Part shown: in pieces, positions 17,156 to 25,150 of the stretch
How the letters are laid out: each line of letters begins with the position of its first letter
Numbering within the stretch: position 1 is the stretch's first letter
Origin: Anaerolineales bacterium
GTDB taxonomy: Bacteria; Chloroflexota; Anaerolineae; Anaerolineales; UBA11579
Reading direction: 5' to 3'
Assembly (NCBI GenBank): GCA_025808555.1
Contig: CP075526.1
Location: 62,001 to 126,000, forward strand
DNA: 64,000 bases
Made by a program: the position numbers and the translations under genes
Notes under the pieces: model-generated
Seen by the model: the letters and a program-made list of their open reading frames with translations, nothing else
What the model was told of the DNA's origin: nothing
Database searches by the model: none

Positions 17156-17932
17156 TTACGCCGCAACCTTGTTCTCGTGCGCCTCGCGCACCCAGTCATA
17201 GCCTTCGGCTTCCAGCTTCAGAGCCAGTTCCGGGCCGCCGGTTTCCACAATGCGGCCATTGAACATCACATGCACCACATCCGGATTGATGTAGTTCAGC
17301 AGGCGCTGGTAGTGCGTGATCACCAGCGCGCCGAAGTTCGGCCCGCGCAGCGCCTGCACACCCTCGGCCACATTGCGCAATGCGTCAATATCCAGGCCGG
17401 AGTCCGTCTCGTCCAGCACGGCAAACTCAGGGTCGAGCGCGGCCATCTGCAGGATCTCGGCGCGTTTCTTCTCACCGCCGGAGAAGCCGTCGTTGAGGTA
17501 ACGGCCCGCGAAGCTGTGGTCCATCTTCAGCAGGTCCATCTTCGCTTTCAATAAATTGCGAAACTCGGGGATGGGCATGCCCTTGTCCTCGGGGTCCTTG
17601 GCTTTGCGGTGCGAGTTCAGCGCCGTTCGCAGAAAGTTCGCCACGCTGACGCCAGGGATCGCCACCGGGTATTGGAACGCCAGGAAAATGCCCAGATGAG
17701 AGCGTTGGTCCGGCTCCAGTTCAAGGATGTTCTGCCCCTTGAACCATACTTCGCCGCCGGTCACCTCATAGTTTGGGTGGCCCATCAGCGTGTAGGCCAG
17801 CGTGCTCTTGCCACTGCCGTTGGGGCCCATCAGGGCGTGCACCTTGCCCTGCTCGATCGTCAGGTTGAGGCCTTTAAGGATCTCGTTGCCAGCTACATTG
17901 ACGCGCAAATCGCGTATATCCAGTTGAGACAT
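17156..17932 (-). CDS. sufC: SufC, SUF complex ATPase
   Basis: A 258-residue ABC-type ATPase. Walker A is GPNGSGKST (36-44), then a Q-loop in [13 protein letters not shown], the signature [12 protein letters not shown], Walker [17 protein letters not shown] and the H-loop [11 protein letters not shown], all as in SufC. It powers SufBC2D. ATG at 17932 follows AGGAG and begins MSQLDIRDL, the usual SufC start. It is the first gene of the minus-strand operon, with a leader of about 75 nt to the predicted promoter. Confidence 0.98.
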   Translation of the reverse strand: MSQLDIRDLRVNVAGNEILKGLNLTIEQGKVHALMGPNGSGKSTLAYTLMGHPNYEVTGGEVWFKGQNILELEPDQRSHLGIFLAFQYPVAIPGVSVANFLRTALNSHRKAKDPEDKGMPIPEFRNLLKAKMDLLKMDHSFAGRYLNDGFSGGEKKRAEILQMAALDPEFAVLDETDSGLDIDALRNVAEGVQALRGPNFGALVITHYQRLLNYINPDVVHVMFNGRIVETGGPELALKLEAEGYDWVREAHENKVAA

Positions 17933-18014
17933 GAACCGTATTTCTCCTAAAGCATGAAATGTGAACACAGCCACAAATTCGGGCCGCATTGTTCAACCAG
18001 GGTGATTTTGAGGG

Positions 18015-18043
18015 ATTATAGCAGGTTCATAAAGCATGGTCAA
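18015..18043 (-). promoter_or_regulatory. Promoter of the sufCBD operon
   Basis: On the minus strand TTGACC (complement of 18038-18043), a 17-bp spacer and TATAAT (complement of 18015-18020): a near-consensus sigma70 promoter. The repeated operator element abuts the -35. Confidence 0.85.
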
Positions 18044-18069
18044 TATTTATGAGGAAAATCTAAAATATT
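18042..18069. promoter_or_regulatory. Predicted SufR operator, copy 1
   Basis: Inverted arms AATATTTA (18042-18049) and TAAAATATT (18061-18069) around TGAGGAAAATC. Bases 18046-18069 are identical to 18809-18832 near the sufR promoter. The arm next to the -35 reads TAAATATTGAC on the operon strand. Confidence 0.75.
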
Positions 18070-18094
18070 TGGACGCACAGTACCAGCTCATTTA

Positions 18095-18141
18095 TCATTC
18101 CGAACGAGCCGTGCAGCGGCGAGGAGGAATCCTTTAGGTCA
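18095..18141. repeat. Dispersed repeat family C, copy 1
   Basis: Reads TCATTCCGA..GCGAGGAGGAATCCTTTAGGTCA. The reverse complement matches 62067-62108 at both ends, with a variable middle. It lies between the suf promoter and the DinB-fold gene. Confidence 0.7.
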
Positions 18142-18294
18142 TTACAAAGGCAGCCCTTCTCCGAACACCTTGACAAACCTTCCAATCGCACACTCCCACC
18201 AAAACTTAGCTACACTAACCCCATCGGAAAAAGCTTTAACCAATAACATCACCCACCCACCAATGATGATTGTTATTATTTTTACGGAGGAAGT

Positions 18295-18774
18295 ATGAGC
18301 GCCACAGTCGAAATTCAGCCTCAGGAAGTCAGCAACATGCTTGTCCAGCTCCTCGAAGAAACCTTCAACACCACCCAGAACATCTACCTCGACAAGAACG
18401 CTTCGCTCATCGCCACCCTCGACACCATCTCAGCCGAAGAAGCCTCAATCCCCGTCGGCGGCAAATGCGCCTCGCTGGCCGCCCAGGTGGAGCACGTCGT
18501 CTTCTACATTGAATCCTTCGAGCGCTACGCCTTGCAGGGTGACGACACCCCGCCAGACTGGGGTCACATCTGGCGCACCATCGAGAAGGTCACGCCCGAG
18601 GAGTGGGAAGCCTCCAAGGCCAAACTGCGCGCCACCTACGAGCGTATCAAGGGCCTCTTCGCCAATAACCCCATGTGGAACCAGGACACGATCGGCGGCG
18701 CCCTCACCGTCATCATCCACTCCGCCTATCACCTCGGCGAGATCCGCCAGGCGATGTGCGCACTGAAACAGTGA
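18295..18774 (+). CDS. DinB-like helical protein beside sufR
   Basis: A 159-residue protein of the DinB superfamily with an early VSNMLVQLLEETFN helix. Possible metal ligands are the H in AAQVEHVVFYIE and the two H in IIHSAYHLGEIRQ. ATG at 18295 has GGAGG 6 bp upstream. It is divergent from the suf operon and sits upstream of the sufR promoter, so it is probably a separate unit reading toward sufR. A role in metal or thiol stress is only suggested by position. Confidence 0.8.
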   Translation: MSATVEIQPQEVSNMLVQLLEETFNTTQNIYLDKNASLIATLDTISAEEASIPVGGKCASLAAQVEHVVFYIESFERYALQGDDTPPDWGHIWRTIEKVTPEEWEASKAKLRATYERIKGLFANNPMWNQDTIGGALTVIIHSAYHLGEIRQAMCALKQ

Positions 18775-18804
18775 GCCGGCAGGCTCGTCATTGCGAGCCT
18801 CCGC

Positions 18805-18832
18805 TATTTTTATGAGGAAAATCTAAAATATT
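18805..18832. promoter_or_regulatory. Predicted SufR operator, copy 2
   Basis: Bases 18809-18832 repeat copy 1 exactly (core GAGGAAAATCTAAAAT) and overlap the first two bases of the sufR -35. The promoter-proximal arm reads TAAAATATTGAC, the same arrangement as at sufC although the whole element is in the opposite orientation relative to transcription. Confidence 0.75.
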
Positions 18833-18859
18833 GACGGCGCGAAATGCGGATGATATACT
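18831..18859 (+). promoter_or_regulatory. Promoter of sufR
   Basis: TTGACG at 18831-18836, a 17-bp spacer, TATACT at 18854-18859. The expected transcript start is about 18866, only about 7 nt before the ATG at 18873, so the mRNA would be nearly leaderless. Confidence 0.82.
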
Positions 18860-18872
18860 GCCCTCAGTAGCC

Positions 18873-19514
18873 ATGGGCAGCACACGCAACGCAGTCCTCA
18901 AATACCTGCTAAACCACCAGCGCAGCACGATCAATGAGCTTGCCAAAGCCGTCAAGATCAGCCCCATCTCCGTGCGCCACCACATCGCGCGCCTGGAAAA
19001 TGAGGGCCTGGTGGCCTCCACAGAAGAGCGGCACGGCGTTGGCCGCCCGCGCCGCGTCTACTATCTCACCGAAGCCGGCATGGAGCACTTCCCCGCCCGC
19101 ACCATCCGCTTCACCAACCGCTTGCTCAACGAGCTCAAAGAAACCCTGCCGGCCGAGCAGTTCGCCGGCTTGCTCAGTAACATGGGCGCCTCCGCCGCTG
19201 ACGATCTGGCCGCCAATGGCGAGCTGGAGCGCATGAGCCTCGATGAGCGCCTCAAGCTGCTCAAGGGCTGGCTCACCAAGGAAGGCTTCACCGTCCAGGT
19301 GCAGCGCACCGAGCACGAGCTCATCATCAAGGAAACCAGCTGCCCGTACTTCTATGTGGGCCAAACCCACGGCGAGGTGTGCAGCATTGATAAAGCCCTC
19401 ATTGCCAAAGCCCTTTCCGCTGACCCGCAGCGCACCTCCTGCCTGCTCAGCGGAGATAACCACTGCACCTACACCATCCCGATGGCCGCCATTAAGCAGG
19501 CCATCACGTCGTAA
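18873..19514 (+). CDS. sufR: SufR-like Fe-S-sensing transcriptional regulator
   Basis: A 213-residue protein with an N-terminal winged helix (about 1-75: TINELAKAVKISPISVRHHIARLENEGLV, then the wing GVGRPRRVYYLT) and a C-terminal half with four cysteines C157, C170, C190 and C198 (first pair C-X12-C as in SufR). SufR proteins bind an Fe-S cluster and repress suf genes when clusters are sufficient. Next to sufCBD, with the same element at both promoters, it is very likely the operon's autoregulated repressor. The ATG at 18873 is fixed by the promoter position. Confidence 0.88.
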   Translation: MGSTRNAVLKYLLNHQRSTINELAKAVKISPISVRHHIARLENEGLVASTEERHGVGRPRRVYYLTEAGMEHFPARTIRFTNRLLNELKETLPAEQFAGLLSNMGASAADDLAANGELERMSLDERLKLLKGWLTKEGFTVQVQRTEHELIIKETSCPYFYVGQTHGEVCSIDKALIAKALSADPQRTSCLLSGDNHCTYTIPMAAIKQAITS

Positions 19515-19534
19515 GGAACGGAGCCACACCCAAT

Positions 19535-19891
19535 ATGTGTCCAGTAGCCTCGCAAGACCCCGCCAAACAAGCCATCTGGGAGATCGAAAGCACCAACCCA
19601 GACCTGGTGCCAGCAGTCGAAGCCGCCCTGCGTGAAGTCGTAGACCCGGAGATCGGCCTCAACGTCATCGAGCTTGGCCTGGTGCGCAACGTCGCCCTTG
19701 AGGACAATCAGGGCAAGGTCACCATGATCATGACCACGCCGTTCTGCCCATACGCCCCCGCCCTGCTGGAGATGACCCGCAAAAAGGCCGCGGATGCCCT
19801 GCAGCGCGACACCACCATCATGATGGGCACCGAGCTCTGGGATCTGACATACATGGAAGAAGGCGCCGGCGCAGACTGGGGCATCTTCTAA
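19535..19891 (+). CDS. SufT-like MIP18/DUF59 protein
   Basis: A 118-residue protein of the MIP18/DUF59 family, which includes SufT and PaaD and helps insert Fe-S clusters into target proteins. Seen: VEAALREVVDPEIGLNVIELGLV and a TTPFCPYAP segment carrying the family's cysteine. It starts 20 bp after sufR, is probably co-transcribed with it, and so would share the same Fe-S control. The name SufT is inferred from context. Confidence 0.85.
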   Translation: MCPVASQDPAKQAIWEIESTNPDLVPAVEAALREVVDPEIGLNVIELGLVRNVALEDNQGKVTMIMTTPFCPYAPALLEMTRKKAADALQRDTTIMMGTELWDLTYMEEGAGADWGIF

Positions 19892-19899
19892 ACAGCAAT

Positions 19900-19935
19900 A
19901 AAAAAAAAACGGCGCTTACAGCGCCGTTTTTTTAT
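19900..19935. terminator. Bidirectional terminator
   Basis: ACGGCGCT and AGCGCCGT arms around TAC, with A/T runs on both sides. It separates the convergent sufT-like and esterase genes. Confidence 0.9.
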
Positions 19936-20942
19936 TGCTTAGGATGTTGGAGAAAGAACTCCAGCATCATTTGATTGGCAGAAACATCTTGTGAGGGGGA
20001 ATCACCGATCAGGCCATCTCGCCCGCCAGGCCAGGCATGCAAACCGTCAATGATCGTCACTTGCGTCACCGCAGTGCCGTCCTCACAATCGGCGTAGGTC
20101 TCGATCAGCACGTTGCCGCGGGAGCGCGTAGCACTGCTGGATAGCGGGTTGCAGCCGTTGGCCGCAACCCAGAAACCCAGTGAGTCCGCCACTGACAGGT
20201 CAATCCGCCCCGGGTCAACCGCCATCGGGCTCAACCCGCCCTCATACAGTACATGCTGGTCGGCCATCCCGTTGAAAGCGATGACCGCCAACGCGCTGCT
20301 GGGCTGAGGAGGCGTGAACAATGCTGCCTCAGCCGGTCCCTGCCCGCCCACGCTGGCAGCCACCGGCGCAATGCCAGCCACTAGGTCAGCCAGCTCTGCG
20401 CCAGCACGGTGCGCCATCATGCCACCGTTGGACATGCCTGTGATGTACACGCGGGCCGGGTCTACGGCGTAGTGAGCGATCATAGAATTGATCAACACGC
20501 GTAGCAAGCCGACATCATCCATCGCGCTTTCCATGGCATAGCCGCAGCAATGCCCGGCGTTCCAGGTGAGTAACACGCTACCCAAACGGCCGCTGCCGTT
20601 TGGGTACGCAACGATAAAGCCGTACTGATCCGCGTCGGCATCCATCCCAGTGGAGCGGCGCACTTGCTGCCCGCTGCCACTCCCGCCGTGCAGCACGATC
20701 AGCAGCGGCAGCCGCGCCTCGTCATCGTACGCCGGCGGCAGGTGCAGCAGCACCTCGCGCCGATCAGCGCCGTTCACGATGGTCAGTTCATAGTCACCTG
20801 GTTCCAGCCTGTCACCGCCAGGCTGGGCGGCCTCCATTATTGGGGATGGGAGCGGCGTGGTGGTTGGCTGCGCTGGCTGAGCCATACGACAAGCCAGAGC
20901 GGCCCATGTCAATGCAACCAGAATCCACATGTGCTTGCGCAT
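19932..20942 (-). CDS. PHB-depolymerase/feruloyl-esterase-like lipoprotein
   Basis: A 336-residue secreted alpha/beta hydrolase. The start MRKHMWILVALTWAALACRM gives a short signal with a possible lipobox (ALAC). The core has LLIVLHGGSGSGQQV, a nucleophile in ITGMSNGGMMAHRAG (GxSxG), FNGMADQHVLYEGG and HAWPGG with the likely catalytic histidine. This arrangement is that of the LpqC/PHB-depolymerase family, which acts on polyesters or aryl esters. The substrate is unknown. A T/P-rich linker follows the signal. Confidence 0.85.
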   Translation of the reverse strand: MRKHMWILVALTWAALACRMAQPAQPTTTPLPSPIMEAAQPGGDRLEPGDYELTIVNGADRREVLLHLPPAYDDEARLPLLIVLHGGSGSGQQVRRSTGMDADADQYGFIVAYPNGSGRLGSVLLTWNAGHCCGYAMESAMDDVGLLRVLINSMIAHYAVDPARVYITGMSNGGMMAHRAGAELADLVAGIAPVAASVGGQGPAEAALFTPPQPSSALAVIAFNGMADQHVLYEGGLSPMAVDPGRIDLSVADSLGFWVAANGCNPLSSSATRSRGNVLIETYADCEDGTAVTQVTIIDGLHAWPGGRDGLIGDSPSQDVSANQMMLEFFLQHPKQ

Positions 20943-21014
20943 ACTAGAGTCTACGAAGAAATAGCGAAAGTGTTGCGGCATTAGATGGCTTTTAGGCTAT
21001 AATCTCGCCTTGTT

Positions 21015-21089
<75 letters not shown>

Positions 21090-21093
21090 TCTT

Positions 21094-21122
21094 AAAAAAG
21101 ACCGCTTTGGCGGTCTTTTTTA
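21094..21122 (+). terminator. Terminator after tRNA-Pro
   Basis: AAAAGACCGC / GCGGTCTTTTTT stem with a TTTG loop, 6 bp past the tRNA. Confidence 0.9.
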
Positions 21123-21243
21123 ATTCATACGTTGCGGACTAGCTGCAGCGTAAAGGAACTTTTAGCCCCTATTCTCCGTTGTGCTTGCAAGCGCTTCAAG
21201 TGCTAAAATCATTGCAGCGCGTCATTAATCAGGGAGAACCGCT

Positions 21244-22416
21244 ATGACTAAAACCATTACCCGCATACGCATCCTGGGTGTGCTGCTGCTGGCTGGCCTA
21301 TTGCTGGCCGCCTGCCGCGCCCCCTCGCCTGAGAGCCATGCCCCCACGCTGGATCTCAACGCCCTGTATACCCAAGTGGCAGGCACCCTGGTGGCCCAGG
21401 GCCAGCAATCCGCGGCCACCAATACCCCGGCCGCAACTCAAACGCCCTTCGTGGTGACCGCTACCCCCACCGAAACACCGCTCCAGCCTGTTGCTACCAA
21501 CACCCAGGTGCCCACAACCGTAGTGGCCACCTCGGTGCCGGCCACCGGCTGCTATCAGGCCTACTTCGTGGCCGATATCACCGTGCCGGATAACACCCAG
21601 ATGAGCCGCGGCCAGAGCTTTACCAAGACCTGGCGCATCCGCAACAACGGCACCTGCACTTGGGGCTCAGACTTTGACATTGTCTACACCTCAGGTACCA
21701 ACCTGGCCTCCACCAGCAGCATTGACATCCCCAAAGAGGTGAAGCCAGGTGAGACGGTGGATATCTCCATCGCCATGACCGCCCCCAACAGCGACGGCAC
21801 CTTTAAGAGCAGTTGGGTGATCAAGGCAGCCAACGGCTACACATTCGGCGTGAATGGCCATGCCAACAGCGCCGGTGTACCGTTCTTTGCCCAGATACGC
21901 GTGGGCACGGGGAGCAGCGGCGTACGCTACGACTTTGCCGCGAACTATTGCTCGGCCAGCTGGTCCAGCAATGAGGCGGGCAGCCTGCCCTGCCCCGGCG
22001 CCAACAGCGGCACGCAGGGCTTCGTGATCGTGCTGCAGAACCCTGAGCTCGAGACGCGCAATGAAGACGAGCCAGCCATCTGGCCGCGTCCCAACCACGC
22101 CAGCAATGGCTTCATCCGCGGCGTGTATCCTGAGTTCACCGTACAATCTGGCGACCGTTTTCGCACCCAGGTAGGCTGCCTGAAGAACAACCCCAACTGC
22201 CACCTGCAGTTCACCTTCAGCTACATCCTCAACGGCACGGAAACCGTTCTGGGCACCTGGAACGAGAAGCTCGAAGGCCTGGCCAAGGATGTCAACGTGG
22301 ATCTCTCCAGCCTGGCGGGCAAGACGGTTCGCTTTGTGCTGACGGTCAAGCCGAACAACACAGACTACGCCCAGGCCAATGGGTTCTGGTTTGTACCGCG
22401 CATCATCAAGCCCTAG
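21244..22416 (+). CDS. Lipoprotein with NBR1-Ig-like domain
   Basis: A 390-residue surface lipoprotein. The signal ends in LLLAACR (lipobox, Cys about 23). A T/P/A-rich linker follows (about 55-100). Next is an Ig-like domain of the NBR1 type (about 100-215: DITVPDNTQMSRGQSFTKTW, RIRNNGTCTWGSDF, then VDISIAMTAPNSDGTF). The C-terminal half (about 220-390) looks like another beta-sandwich with paired cysteines. This architecture is common in Anaerolineae lipoproteins. The role is unknown, perhaps adhesion or carbohydrate binding. Confidence 0.88.
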   Translation: MTKTITRIRILGVLLLAGLLLAACRAPSPESHAPTLDLNALYTQVAGTLVAQGQQSAATNTPAATQTPFVVTATPTETPLQPVATNTQVPTTVVATSVPATGCYQAYFVADITVPDNTQMSRGQSFTKTWRIRNNGTCTWGSDFDIVYTSGTNLASTSSIDIPKEVKPGETVDISIAMTAPNSDGTFKSSWVIKAANGYTFGVNGHANSAGVPFFAQIRVGTGSSGVRYDFAANYCSASWSSNEAGSLPCPGANSGTQGFVIVLQNPELETRNEDEPAIWPRPNHASNGFIRGVYPEFTVQSGDRFRTQVGCLKNNPNCHLQFTFSYILNGTETVLGTWNEKLEGLAKDVNVDLSSLAGKTVRFVLTVKPNNTDYAQANGFWFVPRIIKP

Positions 22417-22449
22417 GCCAAGCTGCGGCTTGCAAGCCTGCTTAGCAAC

Positions 22450-22485
22450 AAGAGGCATCTGCGCACAGCGCAGATGCCTCTTTAT
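22450..22485 (+). terminator. Terminator of the NBR1-like lipoprotein gene
   Basis: Long stem AGAGGCATCTGCGC / GCGCAGATGCCTCT with an ACA loop, followed by TTATTT. Confidence 0.88.
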
Positions 22486-22572
22486 TTAAACCCGGCCGCG
22501 TTGTACAATGACGAAACTGTGAGCATTTGCTGCTCACGCAGAAATCCAAGCACGTTTGGAGGAGAGAGATTT

Positions 22573-22905
22573 ATGGCAACAGCAAAGTTTGTGATCGAGA
22601 AGGGCAAAGGCGGCTTCCGCTTTAACCTCATCAGCACCAATGGCGAACCGATCCTGCACAGCGAACGCTACAACACCAAAGACAGCGCCAAGCGCGGCAT
22701 CAAGTCCGTGAAGAAGCATGCAGGCAAAATGGCCAACTATGTGGAGAAAAAGGCCAAGAACGGCCAGAGCTACTTCAACCTACGCGCCGCCAACAACCGC
22801 GTGATCGGCACCAGCGAGATGTACTCTTCCCCAGCCAAGTGCAAAGGCGGTATTGATGCCGTCAAGCGCGTGGCCGGTGGCGCCAAGCTTGAAGACAAGA
22901 GCTAG
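22573..22905 (+). CDS. DUF1508 (YegP-like) protein, two repeats
   Basis: A 110-residue protein made of two copies of the roughly 48-residue DUF1508 beta-beta-alpha unit: FVIEKGKGGFRFNLISTNGE..ILHSERYNTKDSAKRGIKSV, then NYVEKKAKNGQSYFNLRAANN..IGTSEMYSSPAKCKGGIDAV. YegP-type proteins are small and of unknown function. The strong site GGAGGAGAGA precedes ATG 22573. It is monocistronic with its own terminator. Confidence 0.92.
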   Translation: MATAKFVIEKGKGGFRFNLISTNGEPILHSERYNTKDSAKRGIKSVKKHAGKMANYVEKKAKNGQSYFNLRAANNRVIGTSEMYSSPAKCKGGIDAVKRVAGGAKLEDKS

Positions 22906-22935
22906 TAGAGTCTCTACTGGGTAATTTTTTCCTAG

Positions 22936-22970
22936 AAAAAGACCGGACAATAACTTGTCCGGTCTTTTTA
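22936..22970 (+). terminator. Terminator of the DUF1508 gene
   Basis: AAAAAGACCGGACAA / TTGTCCGGTCTTTTT stem with a TAAC loop. Confidence 0.92.
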
Positions 22971-23038
22971 TTTATAGTAGCATTAATCACCTGCTCACTT
23001 TGGAGCAGAGATCTGAGGAAAGGAGGCAAAAATTTATT

Positions 23039-23209
23039 ATGAGACTCACTCCTCCCAAGCAATGGGTATTCTGGGCTGCACTCGTTCTTGCTGTTGTTGC
23101 TTTGCTGGGCGCGCTCGGCGTTCTCGCCTTCGCCGCTCCTTACGCTACCTGGCTGGCTTTCGCTGGCTGGGCGCTTCTGGCCGCTGGCAACGCTGTCAAG
23201 GGCTTCTAG
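23039..23209 (+). CDS. Small membrane protein, 56 residues
   Basis: A short, very hydrophobic protein starting MRLTPPKQWVFW, with two predicted membrane helices (about 9-31 and 34-52) and a GNAVKGF end. A strong AGGAGG site lies 11 bp upstream of the ATG, and a terminator follows within 20 bp, so it looks like a real stand-alone gene. I recognise no family. Confidence 0.7.
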   Translation: MRLTPPKQWVFWAALVLAVVALLGALGVLAFAAPYATWLAFAGWALLAAGNAVKGF

Positions 23210-23226
23210 TACAGAAGAACCACAAC

Positions 23227-23261
23227 AAAAAAAGACGACCCTTCGGGTCGTCTTTTTTGTT
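23227..23261. terminator. Bidirectional terminator
   Basis: AAAGACGACC / GGGTCGTCTTT stem with a CTTC tetraloop, A-run before and T-run after. It separates the small membrane gene from the FAH-family gene. Confidence 0.92.
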
Positions 23262-23272
23262 TGTTTGCTCTC

Positions 23273-24040
23273 CTAGCGCACTGGCTCAGCGGCAATCGGG
23301 TTGCGCAGTTCGCCCAAGCCCTCAATGCTGGTGACCAGCTCGTCGCCGTCTTTCAGCGGGCCAACCCCGGCGGGCGTGCCGGTGAGAATCAAGTCACCCG
23401 GCTCCAGCGTCATCACGGACGAAATATAGGCCAGCAACTGGCGCACCGAGAAGATCATGTCGCGGGTGGAGCCCATCTGGCGCAGTTCCCCATTCACGCT
23501 GCAGGTCACCACCGCATCGGCGGGGTCAAAGTCAGTTTCAACCCAGGGGCCAAAGGGACAGAAGGTGTCGAAGCCCTTGCCACGCGTCCACTGGCCGTCA
23601 CGTTTCTGCAGGTCACGCGCGGTGACATCGTTGGCAATGGTATAGCCCAGAATATATTCATTGACTGCATCGGGCTCGATCCAGCGGCCGCGTTTGCCGA
23701 TCACGATCGCCAGCTCCGCTTCGTGCTCAGGCTGCTGGGTCTGCGGCGGCAGGAGCACAGTTTCGCCGTGGGCGATCAGCGCTGAGGGGGGCTTGAGGAA
23801 GAGCATCGGCACTTCCGGCACTTCATTGCCCAGTTCTTTGGCATGCTCGGCATAGTTGCGGCCAACGCAGATGATCTTGCTGGGTACGACGGGGGTTAGC
23901 AGCTTAAGCTCGGCCAGCGGCATGGTGGCTTCGCCACGCTGGAAAGCACTGAACGGGTCACCCTCAATAGGTCCAACCTTGTCACCCAGCACCCAACCAT
24001 AGCGGGCTGTGCCATCTTGTAAGTATCGAATAATGCGCAT
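23273..24040 (-). CDS. Fumarylacetoacetate hydrolase family protein
   Basis: A 255-residue FAH-family enzyme: KIICVGRNYAEHAKELG, PMLFLKPPSALI, the metal-binding EHEAELAIVIGKRGR, GYTIANDVTARDLQ, KGFDTFCPFGPW and DLILTGTPAGVG. Members cleave or decarboxylate C-C bonds in acylpyruvates and oxaloacetate-like compounds; YcgM-type acylpyruvase is the closest in size. It is probably transcribed from the RpiR-type regulator gene just upstream (9-bp gap). Confidence 0.92.
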   Translation of the reverse strand: MRIIRYLQDGTARYGWVLGDKVGPIEGDPFSAFQRGEATMPLAELKLLTPVVPSKIICVGRNYAEHAKELGNEVPEVPMLFLKPPSALIAHGETVLLPPQTQQPEHEAELAIVIGKRGRWIEPDAVNEYILGYTIANDVTARDLQKRDGQWTRGKGFDTFCPFGPWVETDFDPADAVVTCSVNGELRQMGSTRDMIFSVRQLLAYISSVMTLEPGDLILTGTPAGVGPLKDGDELVTSIEGLGELRNPIAAEPVR

Positions 24041-24049
24041 CCGTCTCCT

Positions 24050-24895
24050 CTAGTTCGCTCGCGCCAGGCGGCGCAGCAGTTTATCGGTCTTGGCTTGCAC
24101 TTCCTTGTGACGCTCGGCAAAGCGCCAGCGCAGGGCCTGGCCCAGCGCGTTGACCAGGGCGGCCATCACAAAGCTCACGGCGTGGTCGCCGTCTTCCTGG
24201 CGCGGCACTTCCAGCACGATGTCCGCTTTGCGGGCCGCGTCATACGAGGCGCCGCCCACCACCACGGTGGTATGCAAGCCGCTGGCCTTGGCTTGCGCCA
24301 CTGCCAGCGGCAACAACGGCGTGCTGTTGAGCGCATCCAACGCGATAAGCAGGTCGCCCTCACTCGCCAGCGCCAACCCGGCAGCCAGTCTCTGATCCTC
24401 AACGGGTAGGCTATACGCCAGCAGCCCAATGGATTGCAAATGGTGCAGCAGGTCGCCGGCACTGGGAGCGGCGGCTGCATCACTCAGAATGAAAACGCGC
24501 TTGGCTTTGCCGAGCGCACTCAGCAGACTTTCCAGCGGGGCTGCATCCAGCAGGCGGCGAGCCCGCTCGATCGCATCGGCTAGGTCTTTATAAGCACGGT
24601 CGGTCAGGCCGCGCAAGCTGTCAGCCTTGGATTCATCCTTCTGCTGCAACAGCATGTCTTGCAGCACACGCGCTCTGATCTCATCCTGCAGGGCCGGGAA
24701 GCCGGAATAGTTCAGCGTTTGGGCAAAGCGCACCACGGTGGCGGCATCCACATCCACCTCATGCGCCAGCTCAGAGGCGGTCAGCAAGGCGGCCTGTACG
24801 TATGAATCTAATATATAATCGGCGAGCCGCTGAAAGCTTTTGGAGAGCCGCGGCCGCGCTTCACGAATGCGGTCTGCGTATGTGCCGGGGGGCAT
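24050..24895 (-). CDS. MurR/RpiR family transcriptional regulator
   Basis: A 281-residue regulator. The N-terminal HTH (about 1-80) has YADRIREARPRLSKSFQRLADYIL, ASELAHEVDVDAATVVRFAQTL and FPALQDEIRAR, typical of RpiR. A SIS sugar-phosphate-binding domain follows (about 105-260), but its usual GxGxS-type start is changed to RVFILSDAAAAPSAGDL, so ligand binding may differ. ATG at 24895 was preferred over 24955. It probably controls itself and the FAH-family gene. Confidence 0.85.
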   Translation of the reverse strand: MPPGTYADRIREARPRLSKSFQRLADYILDSYVQAALLTASELAHEVDVDAATVVRFAQTLNYSGFPALQDEIRARVLQDMLLQQKDESKADSLRGLTDRAYKDLADAIERARRLLDAAPLESLLSALGKAKRVFILSDAAAAPSAGDLLHHLQSIGLLAYSLPVEDQRLAAGLALASEGDLLIALDALNSTPLLPLAVAQAKASGLHTTVVVGGASYDAARKADIVLEVPRQEDGDHAVSFVMAALVNALGQALRWRFAERHKEVQAKTDKLLRRLARAN

Positions 24896-24981
24896 GGCCA
24901 GACTATAGCACAAAGTTTTTTGCAAGCATAAGCAATTCTGCAACATGGATTGCAAGTAAAAGCGGGTATTATTTCTGGCTT

Positions 24982-25055
24982 GGGCGAGTAGCTCAGTTGG
25001 TTAGAGCGCCTCCCTTACAAGGAGGATGTCGTAGGTTCGAGTCCTATCTCGCCCA
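24982..25055 (+). tRNA. tRNA-Val (TAC anticodon)
   Basis: Acceptor arms GGGCGAG and CTCGCCC, discriminator A; D-arm GCTC..GAGC; anticodon stem CCTCC/GGAGG around CTTACAA (anticodon TAC, valine); T-arm GTAGG TTCGAGT CCTAT. CCA is not encoded. A TATTAT -10 lies at 24967-24972. Confidence 0.97.
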
Positions 25056-25060
25056 CACGC

Positions 25061-25087
25061 AAAACAGCGCCACAGGCGCTGTTTTTA
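25061..25087 (+). terminator. Terminator after tRNA-Val
   Basis: ACAGCGCC / GGCGCTGT stem with an ACA loop followed by TTTTATTT. Confidence 0.88.
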
Positions 25088-25150
25088 TTTAGGGCCGCGG
25101 CAAGCCCCGCACTGAGCCTCATTGTATAATTCAACAAGTAAGGGTCAGTT

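Noticed and set aside
18165-18220. TTGACA near 18170 as a promoter for the DinB-fold gene
   Set aside because: No -10 at a 15-19 bp distance; the nearest TACACT is about 35 bp away.
18831-18872. Earlier TTG start for sufR
   Set aside because: This start coincides with the -35 hexamer, so it would not be transcribed from the predicted promoter.
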